From Luteimonas saliphila (lineage in GTDB: Bacteria; Pseudomonadota; Gammaproteobacteria; Xanthomonadales; Xanthomonadaceae), in the NCBI RefSeq assembly GCF_016774335.1, contig NZ_JAETWA010000042.1, positions 137,121-201,120 on the forward strand: a stretch of DNA of 64,000 bases, written 5' to 3'. Positions 1 through 9,279 of the stretch are shown piece after piece. Within the stretch, counting starts at the first letter, position 1, and each line of letters starts with the position of its first letter. Below the pieces are notes generated by a model. The model was not told where the DNA came from. It was given only the letters and a program-made list of their open reading frames with translations, and searched no databases. The position numbers and the translations under genes are program-made.

Positions 1-210
1 CAGCAGCGCGGTCCAGCGCAGCTTCCAGCCGGCCGCCATCAACAGCCCCAGCACGAGCTCGGCGGCGCTGAAACTCAGGGTGGCGCCGCTGGTCGGCACG
101 CCCTGGGAGGCATTCCACAGGCGCCAGCCGCCCATCACGATGAAGACGCTGGCCAGCAGCAGGCGGGCGAGGGTGGTGCCGGGGTTCGACGAGGGCGAAC
201 GGAAGGACAT
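1..210 (-). CDS. Small membrane protein, DoxX-like, partial at window edge
   Basis: The reverse strand opens with an ATG at 210 and stays open through the left edge, giving the first 70 residues only. They hold a short polar N-terminus, a hydrophobic segment at about residues 14-27 (LARLLLASVFIVMGG), a small linker and a second hydrophobic segment at about 47-60. This two-helix start resembles DoxX-like or other small inner-membrane proteins, but too little is present for a family call. The C-terminus lies outside the window. Confidence 0.55.
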   Translation of the reverse strand, partial: MSFRSPSSNPGTTLARLLLASVFIVMGGWRLWNASQGVPTSGATLSFSAAELVLGLLMAAGWKLRWTALL

Positions 211-710
211 GCGGCGCTCGGAAGGCGGGACCCGCATAAGGGTGGCATAGCGCCCCGGGCGCTTCCACCCTGGCGGCGCTGGCCCGCGGGCCCGCTGAGC
301 GGCCGTCGGCATCCGGGGGGCATCCGGGGCGATGCGGTCGGCGCTGGAAGAGGATGCCAGCCGTGCCCCCTCTAGGGTGAACGCCCGTGGCGACCGGCGC
401 GGTCCCCCGCTGGCGCGGCGCCCCCGGAATCCGTACAATGCCGGCGTTTGCAAAACGGCTGCCCGCCGCGTTCCGACGCGGCACAACGATCCTGGCAGGC
501 CGGCCACGGGTAACTCCCGCGGCGTCCTCTCCCGCACGTCTTTCGTCGCGCAGACACGGTCCGGAATCTCCGGTTGCCGTCAAAACTTTGCCCGCAACGC
601 GGATCTGGATGGTTCCGGGCAAGCCAGTCGAAGGCGCTTCTTCGATGACCGTGTCCACGCCGTGGCTTCACGGCGCGAAGCGCGGTTGGCTGCCACGGAG
701 TCCTTACCAA
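211..710. other. 500-bp spacer with likely long rhlE leader
   Basis: No convincing gene lies between the left-edge membrane protein and the helicase. Open frames here have no recognisable protein content and the helicase start at 711 is well supported. A -10-like TACAAT at 434-439 could start a leader of about 270 nt. A small hairpin (GCCGCG/CGCGGC) lies near 469-486. No riboswitch class was recognised. Confidence 0.4.
434..439 (+). promoter_or_regulatory. Possible -10 element upstream of the helicase gene
   Basis: TACAAT matches a sigma-70 -10 box at 5 of 6 positions in otherwise very GC-rich DNA. No good -35 box is seen 16-18 bp upstream. If used, it would give the helicase mRNA an unusually long 5' leader. 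Confidence 0.3.
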
Positions 711-2066
<1,356 letters not shown>

Positions 2067-2083
2067 CGCTTCATGCATGAAAA

Positions 2084-2112
2084 AGAGTCTTCCCCCGACC
2101 GGGGGAAGCTCT
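2084..2112 (+). terminator. Hairpin after rhlE
   Basis: Arms AGAG-(T)-CTTCCCCC and GGGGGAAGCTCT close on a GACC loop 18 bp after the helicase stop. There is no clear T-tract, so it may be a terminator or an mRNA 3'-end stabiliser. The CTTCCCCC/GGGGGAAG core recurs in the hairpin at 45135-45158. Confidence 0.5.
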
Positions 2113-2134
2113 GCGTGTGTTCGTGGACCGAGGG

Positions 2135-2389
2135 CGAGGTGCGGATGCCCTCGGGTACGAATGTCCCCCGGCGACGGCCTGTGGCCGTCGCCTCCTCCTT
2201 GATTTCGCACCCAAGGACATCCGCACCTCGCGTGACGGAACGTTGGCGCTCCAAGAAAAGCGCATGCACCCGCAAGCCGAGCCTCGCCGTAGCCGGTGGC
2301 CCTTCGCGGCGAAATCAAGGAGGAGGCATCCGCCGGCAGGCGGATGCCGGAGGACATTCGCTGCGAAGGGCTGCCGGCTACGGCGAGGC
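2135..2389. repeat. Nested inverted-repeat intergenic element
   Basis: Several palindromes are packed into one non-coding stretch. 2135-2147 pairs with 2218-2230 (13 bp, perfect). 2171-2179 pairs with 2183-2191 (9 bp). 2190-2208 pairs with 2309-2327 (19 bp, perfect). 2158-2166 pairs with 2352-2360 (9 bp). 2281-2313 pairs with 2357-2389 (33 bp, 3 mismatches). 2325-2334 pairs with 2339-2348 (10 bp). No coding frame is credible. It looks like a composite of REP/MITE-like units. Confidence 0.7.
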
Positions 2390-2500
2390 CAGTCAGGTCG
2401 CGACGATGTGCGGCAATGCGAAGTGGATCGATCGGGCGGACGCCCCTTTCCGCTCTCGCAACCGCTGACCAACCCGGCATCGGGCGAAGCACCAGAAAAT

Positions 2501-2522
2501 GCCCCTTCCTCGCGGAAGGGGC
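2501..2522 (-). terminator. Intrinsic terminator of the PD40 gene
   Basis: Perfect 9-bp arms (GCCCCTTCC / GGAAGGGGC) with a TCGC loop lie 19 bp after the stop of the leftward PD40 gene. Read on the reverse strand the hairpin is followed by ATTTTCTGG, a short T-tract. Confidence 0.7.
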
Positions 2523-2540
2523 AGCCGGGGAGGGCCGCGG

Positions 2541-3473
2541 TCAGCGCGGCAGCCGCAATCTGGTCCGGTGGAAGTTGGCGGGCGCGCCGGCATCGCGGGC
2601 GAAGAACAGTTCGCCGCGCTCCCACAGTACGGTGGGATGGAACTCGTCGGCGGCGGTGTTGACGCAGGGGCCGAGGTTGACGCCGGCCGAGAACCCGCCG
2701 CGACCGAGCCGGCTCGCGTACAGGTCGCCCCAGCCGTGGCCTTCGTCGTCGAGCCCGTCGTCGGGACGATCGAGGCGTACGAACAGCAGGGTCTTGCCGT
2801 CCGGCGAGATCTCCGGGTTGAACTCCCAGCGCTGCGCGGTGTTCACGCCAGGACCGACGCGTTCCGGGGCGCCGTAGCTGCCGTCCCAGCGCCGCTTGCT
2901 GCGCCAGATGTCGACGTCCTCGGTGGGGATGGGCGCCTTCACCCGCGCGAAATAGAGATTGCCGTGCAGGTCGACGCTGGGATACAGCTCGTCGTAGCCG
3001 TCGGCGTTGACCTCGTTGCCCAGGTGCACCGGTTCGCTCCAGCCGTTCCAGGTGCGGCGGACCATCCACAGGTCCATGTCGCCGCGCGGCTGTCCGTCGA
3101 CCGGGCGCATCGACGAGAAGAACATCGCCGTGCCGAGCGGGGTGACGAACGGGTCCATGTCCGCGTGCTGCCCCGAGAACGGCACCACCACCGGCGTCGA
3201 CCATCGGCCGCCGGGCAGCCGGTGCGAGGTACGGATCGTCGCGCGCTCGCGGGTACCCGGCCACCAGCCTTCGCTGTGCGACCAGTAGGCCTGCAGCCGC
3301 GTCGGCGTGAACGACAGGCGCCATTGCCAGCTGCCTTCGAGCGAGATCACGCCGGGTGCGAAGACCTCGACCGGCGGGCAACCGTGCGATTTCCCCGAGG
3401 ACGGACCATCGGCATGCGCGCACGCCGCGGCGGCGATCGCGAACGCACCTGCCATCATTGCCATGCGCTTCAT
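2541..3473 (-). CDS. Exported PD40 (TolB-like) beta-propeller protein
   Basis: This 310-residue protein starts with a signal peptide (MKRMAMMAGAFAIAAAACAHA, cleavage near residue 21). The mature part carries repeated PD40-like blades, such as DELYPSVDLHGNLYFAR, FNPEISPDGKTLLFVR and DEFHPTVLWERGELFFAR. Such propellers bind peptides, sugars or partner proteins and the function here is unknown. The ATG at 3473 has an AAGGAG ribosome site 9 nt upstream. The gene is divergent from the histidine kinase at 3621, so the pair could share control. A terminator lies at 2501-2522. Confidence 0.8.
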   Translation of the reverse strand: MKRMAMMAGAFAIAAAACAHADGPSSGKSHGCPPVEVFAPGVISLEGSWQWRLSFTPTRLQAYWSHSEGWWPGTRERATIRTSHRLPGGRWSTPVVVPFSGQHADMDPFVTPLGTAMFFSSMRPVDGQPRGDMDLWMVRRTWNGWSEPVHLGNEVNADGYDELYPSVDLHGNLYFARVKAPIPTEDVDIWRSKRRWDGSYGAPERVGPGVNTAQRWEFNPEISPDGKTLLFVRLDRPDDGLDDEGHGWGDLYASRLGRGGFSAGVNLGPCVNTAADEFHPTVLWERGELFFARDAGAPANFHRTRLRLPR

Positions 3474-3620
3474 TGCGTCGACTCCTTGCTGGCTGGGGAG
3501 CCGATTGGGCGTCGCGACGGGGGTCGCCGCAAACGGCTTGTGACGAAGCGTCCGCAGCGCGTGACGAACGCCATGCCCGCGGTTGCGGACGCCGCAGCGA
3601 GGCTCCAGCATGCGGGGCAT

Positions 3621-4694
3621 ATGCGCGACCGCCCCTGGCCGATGTTGCCGATCGTCACCGCCTGGTGGACGCTGTATGGCGTCGCCTCCACCAGCCAGTG
3701 GCTGAGCATGGAGGGCGCCGACGGCAAGGTGATGCCGTTGCGGCAGGCGGCGACGCTGGGCTTCGCTTCTGCATGGCTGTGGATCCCGATGACGCTGCTG
3801 CTGCTGTGGTGCGTGCGCCGGTTCCCGATCGAGCACGGGCGCGCCTGGCGCTCCGCGCTGGTCACGCTGGCCATGGTGCTGCTGCTGGTGGTGCTGCGTG
3901 CGGGGGCGGTGATCGCGCTCAACCCATGGGTGGGGTGGTACCAGGCGCCGCCGCCCTACAGCGACGTGCTGATGACCAGCCTGGCCAACAACTTCCTGCT
4001 GCTGTGGCTGATCGTCGGTGCCGCGCATGCGCTGCTGTACGCGGCGCGCGCCCGCCAGCGCGAGCGCCAGGCCGAACAACTGCAGGCGGCACTGGTGGAG
4101 GCACGGTTGCAGGCGCTGGCCTCCCAGCTCAACCCGCATTTCATGTTCAACGCGCTCAATTCGATCGCGGAGATGGTGCACCACGATCCGGACGCGGCCG
4201 ACCGCATGCTGGTGGCGCTGGGTGAACTGCTGCGCAGCAGCCTCGATCACCAGGCGCAACCGCTGGTACCGCTGCGCGAGGAACTCGCCCTGCTGCGCCA
4301 CTACCTCGATCTCGAGAGGATGCGCCTGGGCGAACGCCTGCGCGTGGACTGGGCGATCGAGCCGCGACTGGACGAACGGCCGGTGCCGCCGCTGGCACTG
4401 CAGCCGCTGGCCGAGAACGCGATTGTGCACGCGTTGTCGCTGCGGATCTCGCCGGGTCGCCTGTCGGTGGAAGCGCGTGCGGACGGCGACGCGATCGAGA
4501 TCGCGATCGCCGACGACGGCGGCCACCGCGAATCGACCGTGCACCACGGCAACGGCCTGGCCAACCTGCATGCGCGCCTGCGACACCTGTACGGCGAAGG
4601 CGAATGGCTGCGCCTGGAGGCCAACGACCGCGGCGGCACGACCGCGCGTCTGCGGCTGCCGCGGCGCGAGGCAAGCGTCGGAGTCGTGGCATGA
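3621..4694 (+). CDS. LytS/YehU-type sensor histidine kinase
   Basis: A 357-residue inner-membrane kinase with about four hydrophobic segments (roughly 9-24, 45-63, 78-100, 120-140). A short coiled linker leads to the His_kinase domain, with QLNPHFMFNALNSI carrying the phospho-accepting His173. The C-terminal ATPase domain shows the N-box PLAENAIVHAL (Asn266) and NGLANLHARL. This short kinase type partners LytTR regulators, and one follows with an ATGA overlap. No extracellular sensor domain is present, so the signal may be sensed in the membrane. Starts at 3573 or 3621 are possible; 3621 is used but neither has a strong ribosome site. Confidence 0.87.
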   Translation: MRDRPWPMLPIVTAWWTLYGVASTSQWLSMEGADGKVMPLRQAATLGFASAWLWIPMTLLLLWCVRRFPIEHGRAWRSALVTLAMVLLLVVLRAGAVIALNPWVGWYQAPPPYSDVLMTSLANNFLLLWLIVGAAHALLYAARARQRERQAEQLQAALVEARLQALASQLNPHFMFNALNSIAEMVHHDPDAADRMLVALGELLRSSLDHQAQPLVPLREELALLRHYLDLERMRLGERLRVDWAIEPRLDERPVPPLALQPLAENAIVHALSLRISPGRLSVEARADGDAIEIAIADDGGHRESTVHHGNGLANLHARLRHLYGEGEWLRLEANDRGGTTARLRLPRREASVGVVA

Positions 4695-5449
4695 GCGTGC
4701 CCTTGCGCGCGGTGATCGTCGACGACGAGCCGCTGGCGAGACTGCGGCTGGCACGGATGCTCGACGAAGCGGCCGGGGTCCGGATCGTCGGCAGCTACGG
4801 CGATGGCCCCGCTGCGCTGGAGGGCCTTCGCGACGCGCCGGCGGATGTGATGTTCCTCGATATCCGCATGCCGGAGATCGATGGCTTCCAGCTGCTCGAA
4901 CGCCTGCCGGGCCTCGCGCGGCCGCTGGTGGTGTTCGTCAGCGCGTACGGCGAACGCGCGCTGGAGGCATTCGACGTGCAGGCGGTGGACTACCTGGTCA
5001 AGCCGCTTTCGTCCGCGCGCGTGCACGATGCGGTGGCCCGCGTGCGTGCCCGGCTCGAGCACCTGTCGCCCCGGCCTTCACCGGCCGCGGGCGATGCGAC
5101 CGGTGGCGGACGCTACCTACAGCGGCTCGCGGTCCCCGACGGCGCGCGCCTGCGCATGGTCGCGGTGGAGGAGATCACGATGCTGGTGGCGCAGGGCAAC
5201 TACGTCGAACTGGTCCTGGCCGGCCGCAGCCTGTTGTTGCGCGAGACGCTCAGTTCGCTGGTGGAACGGCTCGATCCGACCCGCTTCGTGCGCATCCATC
5301 GCTCGCGCGCGGTGCGCATCGACCTGATCGAACAGGTCGAGCCCTGTGGCGCGGGCCAGTACTGGATGCGGTTGAAGGACGGCAGCTGTCTGACCTCGGG
5401 CCGCAGTTTCCGCAAGCCGCTGCGCGACGCGCTCGGCATCGCCGGTTGA
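4691..5449 (+). CDS. LytTR-family response regulator (AlgR/LytR-like)
   Basis: A 252-residue regulator. The receiver domain (about 1-120) has acidic residues D11-D12, phosphorylation site D57 in FLDIRMPE, the switch region VSAYGE and K104 in VKPLS. A linker leads to a LytTR DNA-binding domain (about 143-250) with ITMLVAQGNYVELVL and FVRIHRSRAVRIDLIEQ. The start overlaps the kinase stop as ATGA, so the two are translationally coupled. Targets are not shown by the sequence; the divergent PD40 gene is one candidate. Confidence 0.9.
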   Translation: MSVPLRAVIVDDEPLARLRLARMLDEAAGVRIVGSYGDGPAALEGLRDAPADVMFLDIRMPEIDGFQLLERLPGLARPLVVFVSAYGERALEAFDVQAVDYLVKPLSSARVHDAVARVRARLEHLSPRPSPAAGDATGGGRYLQRLAVPDGARLRMVAVEEITMLVAQGNYVELVLAGRSLLLRETLSSLVERLDPTRFVRIHRSRAVRIDLIEQVEPCGAGQYWMRLKDGSCLTSGRSFRKPLRDALGIAG

Positions 5450-5486
5450 GTTCCGGCTCGCGGGCAGGCCCGGCAACCGCCTCGGC

Positions 5487-6278
5487 TCAGTCCAGGGCGG
5501 CGCGCGCGCGCAGCGCCTGCGCCCGCGTCGGGCCGAGATATGCCGCGATCGCGCGCCGCATCACGTACAGCAGCGGAATCAACGCGATCGCCGCCACCAT
5601 CTTCCACGCGTAGTTGACGCTGCTCACCGCGAGGAACAGCGAGGTCGGCCACTGCTGCGGGCCGAGCACGAAGGCGATCCAGATCACCACGAAGCTGTCG
5701 ACCAGTTGCGAGACCGCGGTCGACCCGGTCGCGCGCAGCCACACCAGGCGCTCGCCGGTGGCGCGGCGGATGCGGTGGAACACCCTCACGTCGATCAGCT
5801 GGCCGATCAGGAACGCGACCACCGATCCGGCGATCGTCCACATGCCCTGGCCGAACACCGCCGCGAACGCGGCCTGGTAGTCCGGCACGCCCTGCGCCTG
5901 CGCAGCCGTCACCCACCAGGCCGCCGGCGCCAGCGCGATGGCGATGAACGCGAACACGAAACCGTACACGATCAGCGCGACGGCGATCCAGGAAATCAGC
6001 TTCACGCCACGGCGGCCGAAGTACTCGTTGACGACGTCGGTGAACACGAACACCACCGGCCACAGCAGGGTGCCGGCGGTGAAGCTCAACGAGCCGCTCT
6101 GCCCGAACAGGTTCCATTCCCGCGGCGCGACGCCCAGGGTGTCCTCGAGCGCGAAGATCTTGACCCCGATGAACTCGGCCAGCACCGCGTTGACGCAGAA
6201 GAACGCGGCGAGCGCGATGAACAGCCGCGTGGCGCGGTCGTCGAGCGGATGCGTCGGTGGCGCGGCGGGCGTCTCCAT
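5487..6278 (-). CDS. Queuosine precursor transporter (YhhQ/VUT family)
   Basis: This 263-residue inner-membrane protein has about six hydrophobic segments and the family signature FFCVNAVLAEFIGVKIF near the N-terminus, then FVFTDVVNEYFGRRG and GQLIDVRVFHRIR. Characterised members import 7-cyano- or 7-aminomethyl-7-deazaguanine for queuosine tRNA modification. ATG 6278 is preferred over an in-frame TTG at 6287. The gene lies 45 bp downstream of the catabolic operon on the same strand and could be read through, but its role is unrelated. Confidence 0.85.
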   Translation of the reverse strand: METPAAPPTHPLDDRATRLFIALAAFFCVNAVLAEFIGVKIFALEDTLGVAPREWNLFGQSGSLSFTAGTLLWPVVFVFTDVVNEYFGRRGVKLISWIAVALIVYGFVFAFIAIALAPAAWWVTAAQAQGVPDYQAAFAAVFGQGMWTIAGSVVAFLIGQLIDVRVFHRIRRATGERLVWLRATGSTAVSQLVDSFVVIWIAFVLGPQQWPTSLFLAVSSVNYAWKMVAAIALIPLLYVMRRAIAAYLGPTRAQALRARAALD

Positions 6279-6323
6279 CCGTCTCAAGTGTAGCGGCCGG
6301 CGAACGCTGCGACGAAACAGCAG

Positions 6324-7448
6324 CTAGTCGAACAGCACCACCTGCCGGATCGCCTCGCCGCCCGCCAGCCGGTCGAAGCCCGCGTTGATCCCGTCCAGGG
6401 CCAGGGTGTGGGTCAGCAGCCGGTCCACAGGCAGGCGCCCGGCGCGGTACAGCGCGACATAGCGCGGGATGTCGCGCCGCGGCACGGCCGAACCCATGTA
6501 CGAGCCTTTCACCGTGCGCTCCTCGGCGACCAGGCTCACCGCCGGCACGCTGAACATGCGGTCGGGCGCAGGCAGGCCGACGCTGATGGTGGTGCCGCCA
6601 CGCCGGGTCGCGGCGTACGCGTTGGCCAGCACCTGCGCGTGGCCGGCAGTCTCGATGCTGTAGTCGGCGCCGCCGCCGGTGGCCTCGCGCACGCGTTCCG
6701 CGACATCGCCTTCGCGCGCGTCGATGCAGTGGCTGGCGCCGAGTTCGCGCGCCAGCGCCAGCTTCGTCTGCACCACGTCCACGGCGACCAGTGGCCATGC
6801 CGAGGACGCGGCCGCGCCCAGTAGCGCCGACAGGCCCACGCCGCCGAGCCCGAACACCGCGACGGACTCGCCAGGACGCACGCCGGCGGTGTTCACCACC
6901 GCGCCAACGCCGGTCATCACCGCGCAGCCGAACAGCGCCGCGATCTTCGGCGGCAGGTCGGCATCGATGCGCATCGCCGAATGCTCCGAGACCACCGCGT
7001 ACTCGGCGAATCCGGAGACCCCGAGATGGTGGTGCAGCGGCGTGCCGCCAGCATCGTGCAGGCGCATCGCGCCGCCGAGCAGGGTCCCGCGCGCGTTCGC
7101 CGCGGCGCCCGGCTCGCACAGCACCGGGCGGCCGCAGGCACAGGGACCGCAATGCCCGCACATCGGCACGAACGAGAACACGACGTAATCGCCGACGCGC
7201 AGGGTCGATACGCCGTCGCCGGCTTCGACCACTTCGCCGGCCGCTTCGTGGCCCAGCAGCATCGGCATCGGCCGCGGGCGCGAGCCGTCGATGACCGACA
7301 GGTCGGAATGGCACAGGCCGGCGGCGCGCACCCGCACCCGCACTTCGCCCGGCCCGGGCGGCCGCGCGACGACGGTTTCGATCGCGAGCGGGCGCGAGTC
7401 GGCGTAGGGCGCCGGGGCGCCCATCGTCCGCAACACCGCCGCGCGCAT
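6324..7448 (-). CDS. Zinc-dependent alcohol dehydrogenase
   Basis: A 374-residue medium-chain dehydrogenase. Catalytic zinc ligands are visible (Cys46 in GLCHSD, His67 in GHEAAGE). The structural zinc loop CGHCGPCACGRPVLC supplies C97, C100, C103 and C111. The Rossmann motif is GLGGVGLSALLG. It would oxidise an alcohol or reduce an aldehyde with NAD(P). It is the last gene of the leftward operon. An in-frame GTG at 7457 overlaps the thioesterase stop as GTGA and may be the true coupled start; ATG 7448 is the conservative choice. The substrate is probably an intermediate of the island's pathway. Confidence 0.87.
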   Translation of the reverse strand: MRAAVLRTMGAPAPYADSRPLAIETVVARPPGPGEVRVRVRAAGLCHSDLSVIDGSRPRPMPMLLGHEAAGEVVEAGDGVSTLRVGDYVVFSFVPMCGHCGPCACGRPVLCEPGAAANARGTLLGGAMRLHDAGGTPLHHHLGVSGFAEYAVVSEHSAMRIDADLPPKIAALFGCAVMTGVGAVVNTAGVRPGESVAVFGLGGVGLSALLGAAASSAWPLVAVDVVQTKLALARELGASHCIDAREGDVAERVREATGGGADYSIETAGHAQVLANAYAATRRGGTTISVGLPAPDRMFSVPAVSLVAEERTVKGSYMGSAVPRRDIPRYVALYRAGRLPVDRLLTHTLALDGINAGFDRLAGGEAIRQVVLFD

Positions 7449-7453
7449 CGTGG

Positions 7454-7885
7454 TCACGGTACAGGCTCCACCAGCAGCGCCTGCAGCGCGGCGCGGATGC
7501 GGTCGGGGATCGGCGTGCTGCGCCGACTCCGGCGGCCGACGAACACGTGCACGAACCACCCTTCCGCCGCCGGCCCGGGCTCGCCGGCGCGGAACAGGCC
7601 GATGCCGTAGCGCACGCTGCTGTTGCCGAGCTTCTCCACGCGCAGGCCGGCATCGACGCTGCCGGGAAAGGCGATCTCGCCCAGGAAGCGGCAATGCGAC
7701 TCCGCGCACAGGCCGATCGCTTCGCCGTGGTGGATGTCGAGCCCGCCCTCGGCGATCAGCCAGGTGTTGATCACCGTGTCGAAGTAGCTGTAGTACTCGA
7801 CGTTGTTGACGTGGCCGTAGACATCGTTGTCCTTCCAGCGGGTGGGGATGGCGAGGAAGTGGCGGTAGCCGTCGCGTGCGCTCAT
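7454..7885 (-). CDS. Hotdog-fold acyl-CoA thioesterase (YbgC/FadM-like)
   Basis: This 143-residue single hotdog domain has the 4HBT signature RWKDNDVYGHVNNVEYYSYFD at 16-36, with the candidate catalytic Asp at 19 or 21. It would hydrolyse an acyl-CoA to free acid and CoA, perhaps to release dead-end thioesters and recycle CoA. The start overlaps the permease stop as ATGA, so it is translationally coupled inside the catabolic operon. Confidence 0.82.
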   Translation of the reverse strand: MSARDGYRHFLAIPTRWKDNDVYGHVNNVEYYSYFDTVINTWLIAEGGLDIHHGEAIGLCAESHCRFLGEIAFPGSVDAGLRVEKLGNSSVRYGIGLFRAGEPGPAAEGWFVHVFVGRRSRRSTPIPDRIRAALQALLVEPVP

Positions 7886-9279
7886 CGCGGTTCCTCGCCG
7901 GTCACGCGGGCTGGTGCCTCGGCCCGTGCGGGCGCCTTCGGTTCGCGGCCGACCAGCAGCCACCAGGCGGCGACCGCCAGCGCCAGCGCGATCCACGGAT
8001 CGAAGAGGGACAGGGCCACGCCCCCCAGAACCGCGCAGCCGCGCTCGGCGTTGGTCCGCGGGATCGCCATGCCGATGTAGGCGCAGGCGAAGCCGGTGGT
8101 GACCAGGGTGATCGCCAGGGCCACGCCCATCAGCGGCTGCAGGCCGGTCAGCAGCGGCAGCAGGAAATAGATCAGCGGCAGGCCCATCAGGTAGTAGGAC
8201 ACGAGCCCGCTGTGCAGGTCGCGCATCGCGCCCGGGCCCTCGCGCCAGCGCGACGTGACCACCACGTGCACGCCCGCCCACAGCGAGCCCTGGGTGGGGA
8301 AGAACGGCACCACCAGCGCCGAACCGAAGTTGCGCAGCGCCAGCGCCAGGTGCGAACGCCGCGGATCGATCCGGATCGGATCGTCGGTGCGCGACGGCTG
8401 GGCGTCGCGCAGCACCGCGTCGCCGGTCACCCAGTCGCCGAACTGGATCACGTAGGTCAGCAGCACCAGCGGCACCACGTCGAGGAACATCGACAATGGC
8501 GGCCAGCCGATCGAGAACGGCGACATCTTCGCCACCGCATCGCCCACCGGCGGCCACAGCCAGCCCCATTCGATCTGGTAGTTCACTTCGCCGACCAGGG
8601 GGCCGACGATCGCCGCGGCGAGGAATCCCGGCAGCAGGCCCAGTGCGGTCACGCGCCGCAGCCAGGCGTGGCGCGCCTGCAGCCGGTGCACCGGCGCCGA
8701 GAACACCAGCGCCAGGCACAGCGCGCAGGCCAGCAGGATCGAAATCGGCTGCTGGTGCAGGAAGCGCGGGGCATCGGTGACGAACACCTGGCGGAATGCC
8801 GCCAGCGCCGAACCGATCAGGATCGTCGCCCGCAGCGTCGGCGGCAGCCAGGCCATCAGCCGGGGCCCGGCCCGGGTGACGCCGAGCGCGAACACCAGCA
8901 GCGCGTAGGAGATCGACAGCGCGGCCATGGCCTGGAAGCGCAGGTCGGGCGTGTCGTAGCGCGCCAGCACGAATGCCAGCACCAGCGGGAGGGCAGGCGT
9001 GGTCCAGCCCGGCGCGTAGGGGTCGCCGAAGACCCACAGCGCGATCACCAGGAAGGTGCTGATCAGCAGCGAGGTGGCGATGCCCTCCTCGAAGCTCATG
9101 CCGAAATAGCCGGTGAGGATCGGCACCAGCGCCAGCCCCGTCGCGGTGGCGACCAGGATGCCCTGCAGCAGTTCCGGCCAGCACGGCCGGGTATGCAGGA
9201 ACGGCAGCCGGAACGTGAACGGCCCCCAGCGCCAGCCGCCGTTCTCGACTACCGGCGGGTCGCCGCGCGAAGCGCTCAC
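7882..9279 (-). CDS. Polytopic permease, possibly UraA/SulP-fold
   Basis: A 465-residue membrane protein with about 12-14 hydrophobic segments. Glycine- and proline-rich stretches (GFLAAAIVGPLVG, PALPLVLAFVLA) recall the UraA/SLC26 (NCS2/SulP) fold. It lacks the usual uracil/xanthine permease signatures that I know, so the family call is weak. It starts with GTG overlapping the ligase stop and ends overlapping the thioesterase start, so it belongs firmly to the operon. The inferred role is inner-membrane uptake of the pathway's organic acid. Confidence 0.6.
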   Translation of the reverse strand: MSASRGDPPVVENGGWRWGPFTFRLPFLHTRPCWPELLQGILVATATGLALVPILTGYFGMSFEEGIATSLLISTFLVIALWVFGDPYAPGWTTPALPLVLAFVLARYDTPDLRFQAMAALSISYALLVFALGVTRAGPRLMAWLPPTLRATILIGSALAAFRQVFVTDAPRFLHQQPISILLACALCLALVFSAPVHRLQARHAWLRRVTALGLLPGFLAAAIVGPLVGEVNYQIEWGWLWPPVGDAVAKMSPFSIGWPPLSMFLDVVPLVLLTYVIQFGDWVTGDAVLRDAQPSRTDDPIRIDPRRSHLALALRNFGSALVVPFFPTQGSLWAGVHVVVTSRWREGPGAMRDLHSGLVSYYLMGLPLIYFLLPLLTGLQPLMGVALAITLVTTGFACAYIGMAIPRTNAERGCAVLGGVALSLFDPWIALALAVAAWWLLVGREPKAPARAEAPARVTGEEPR

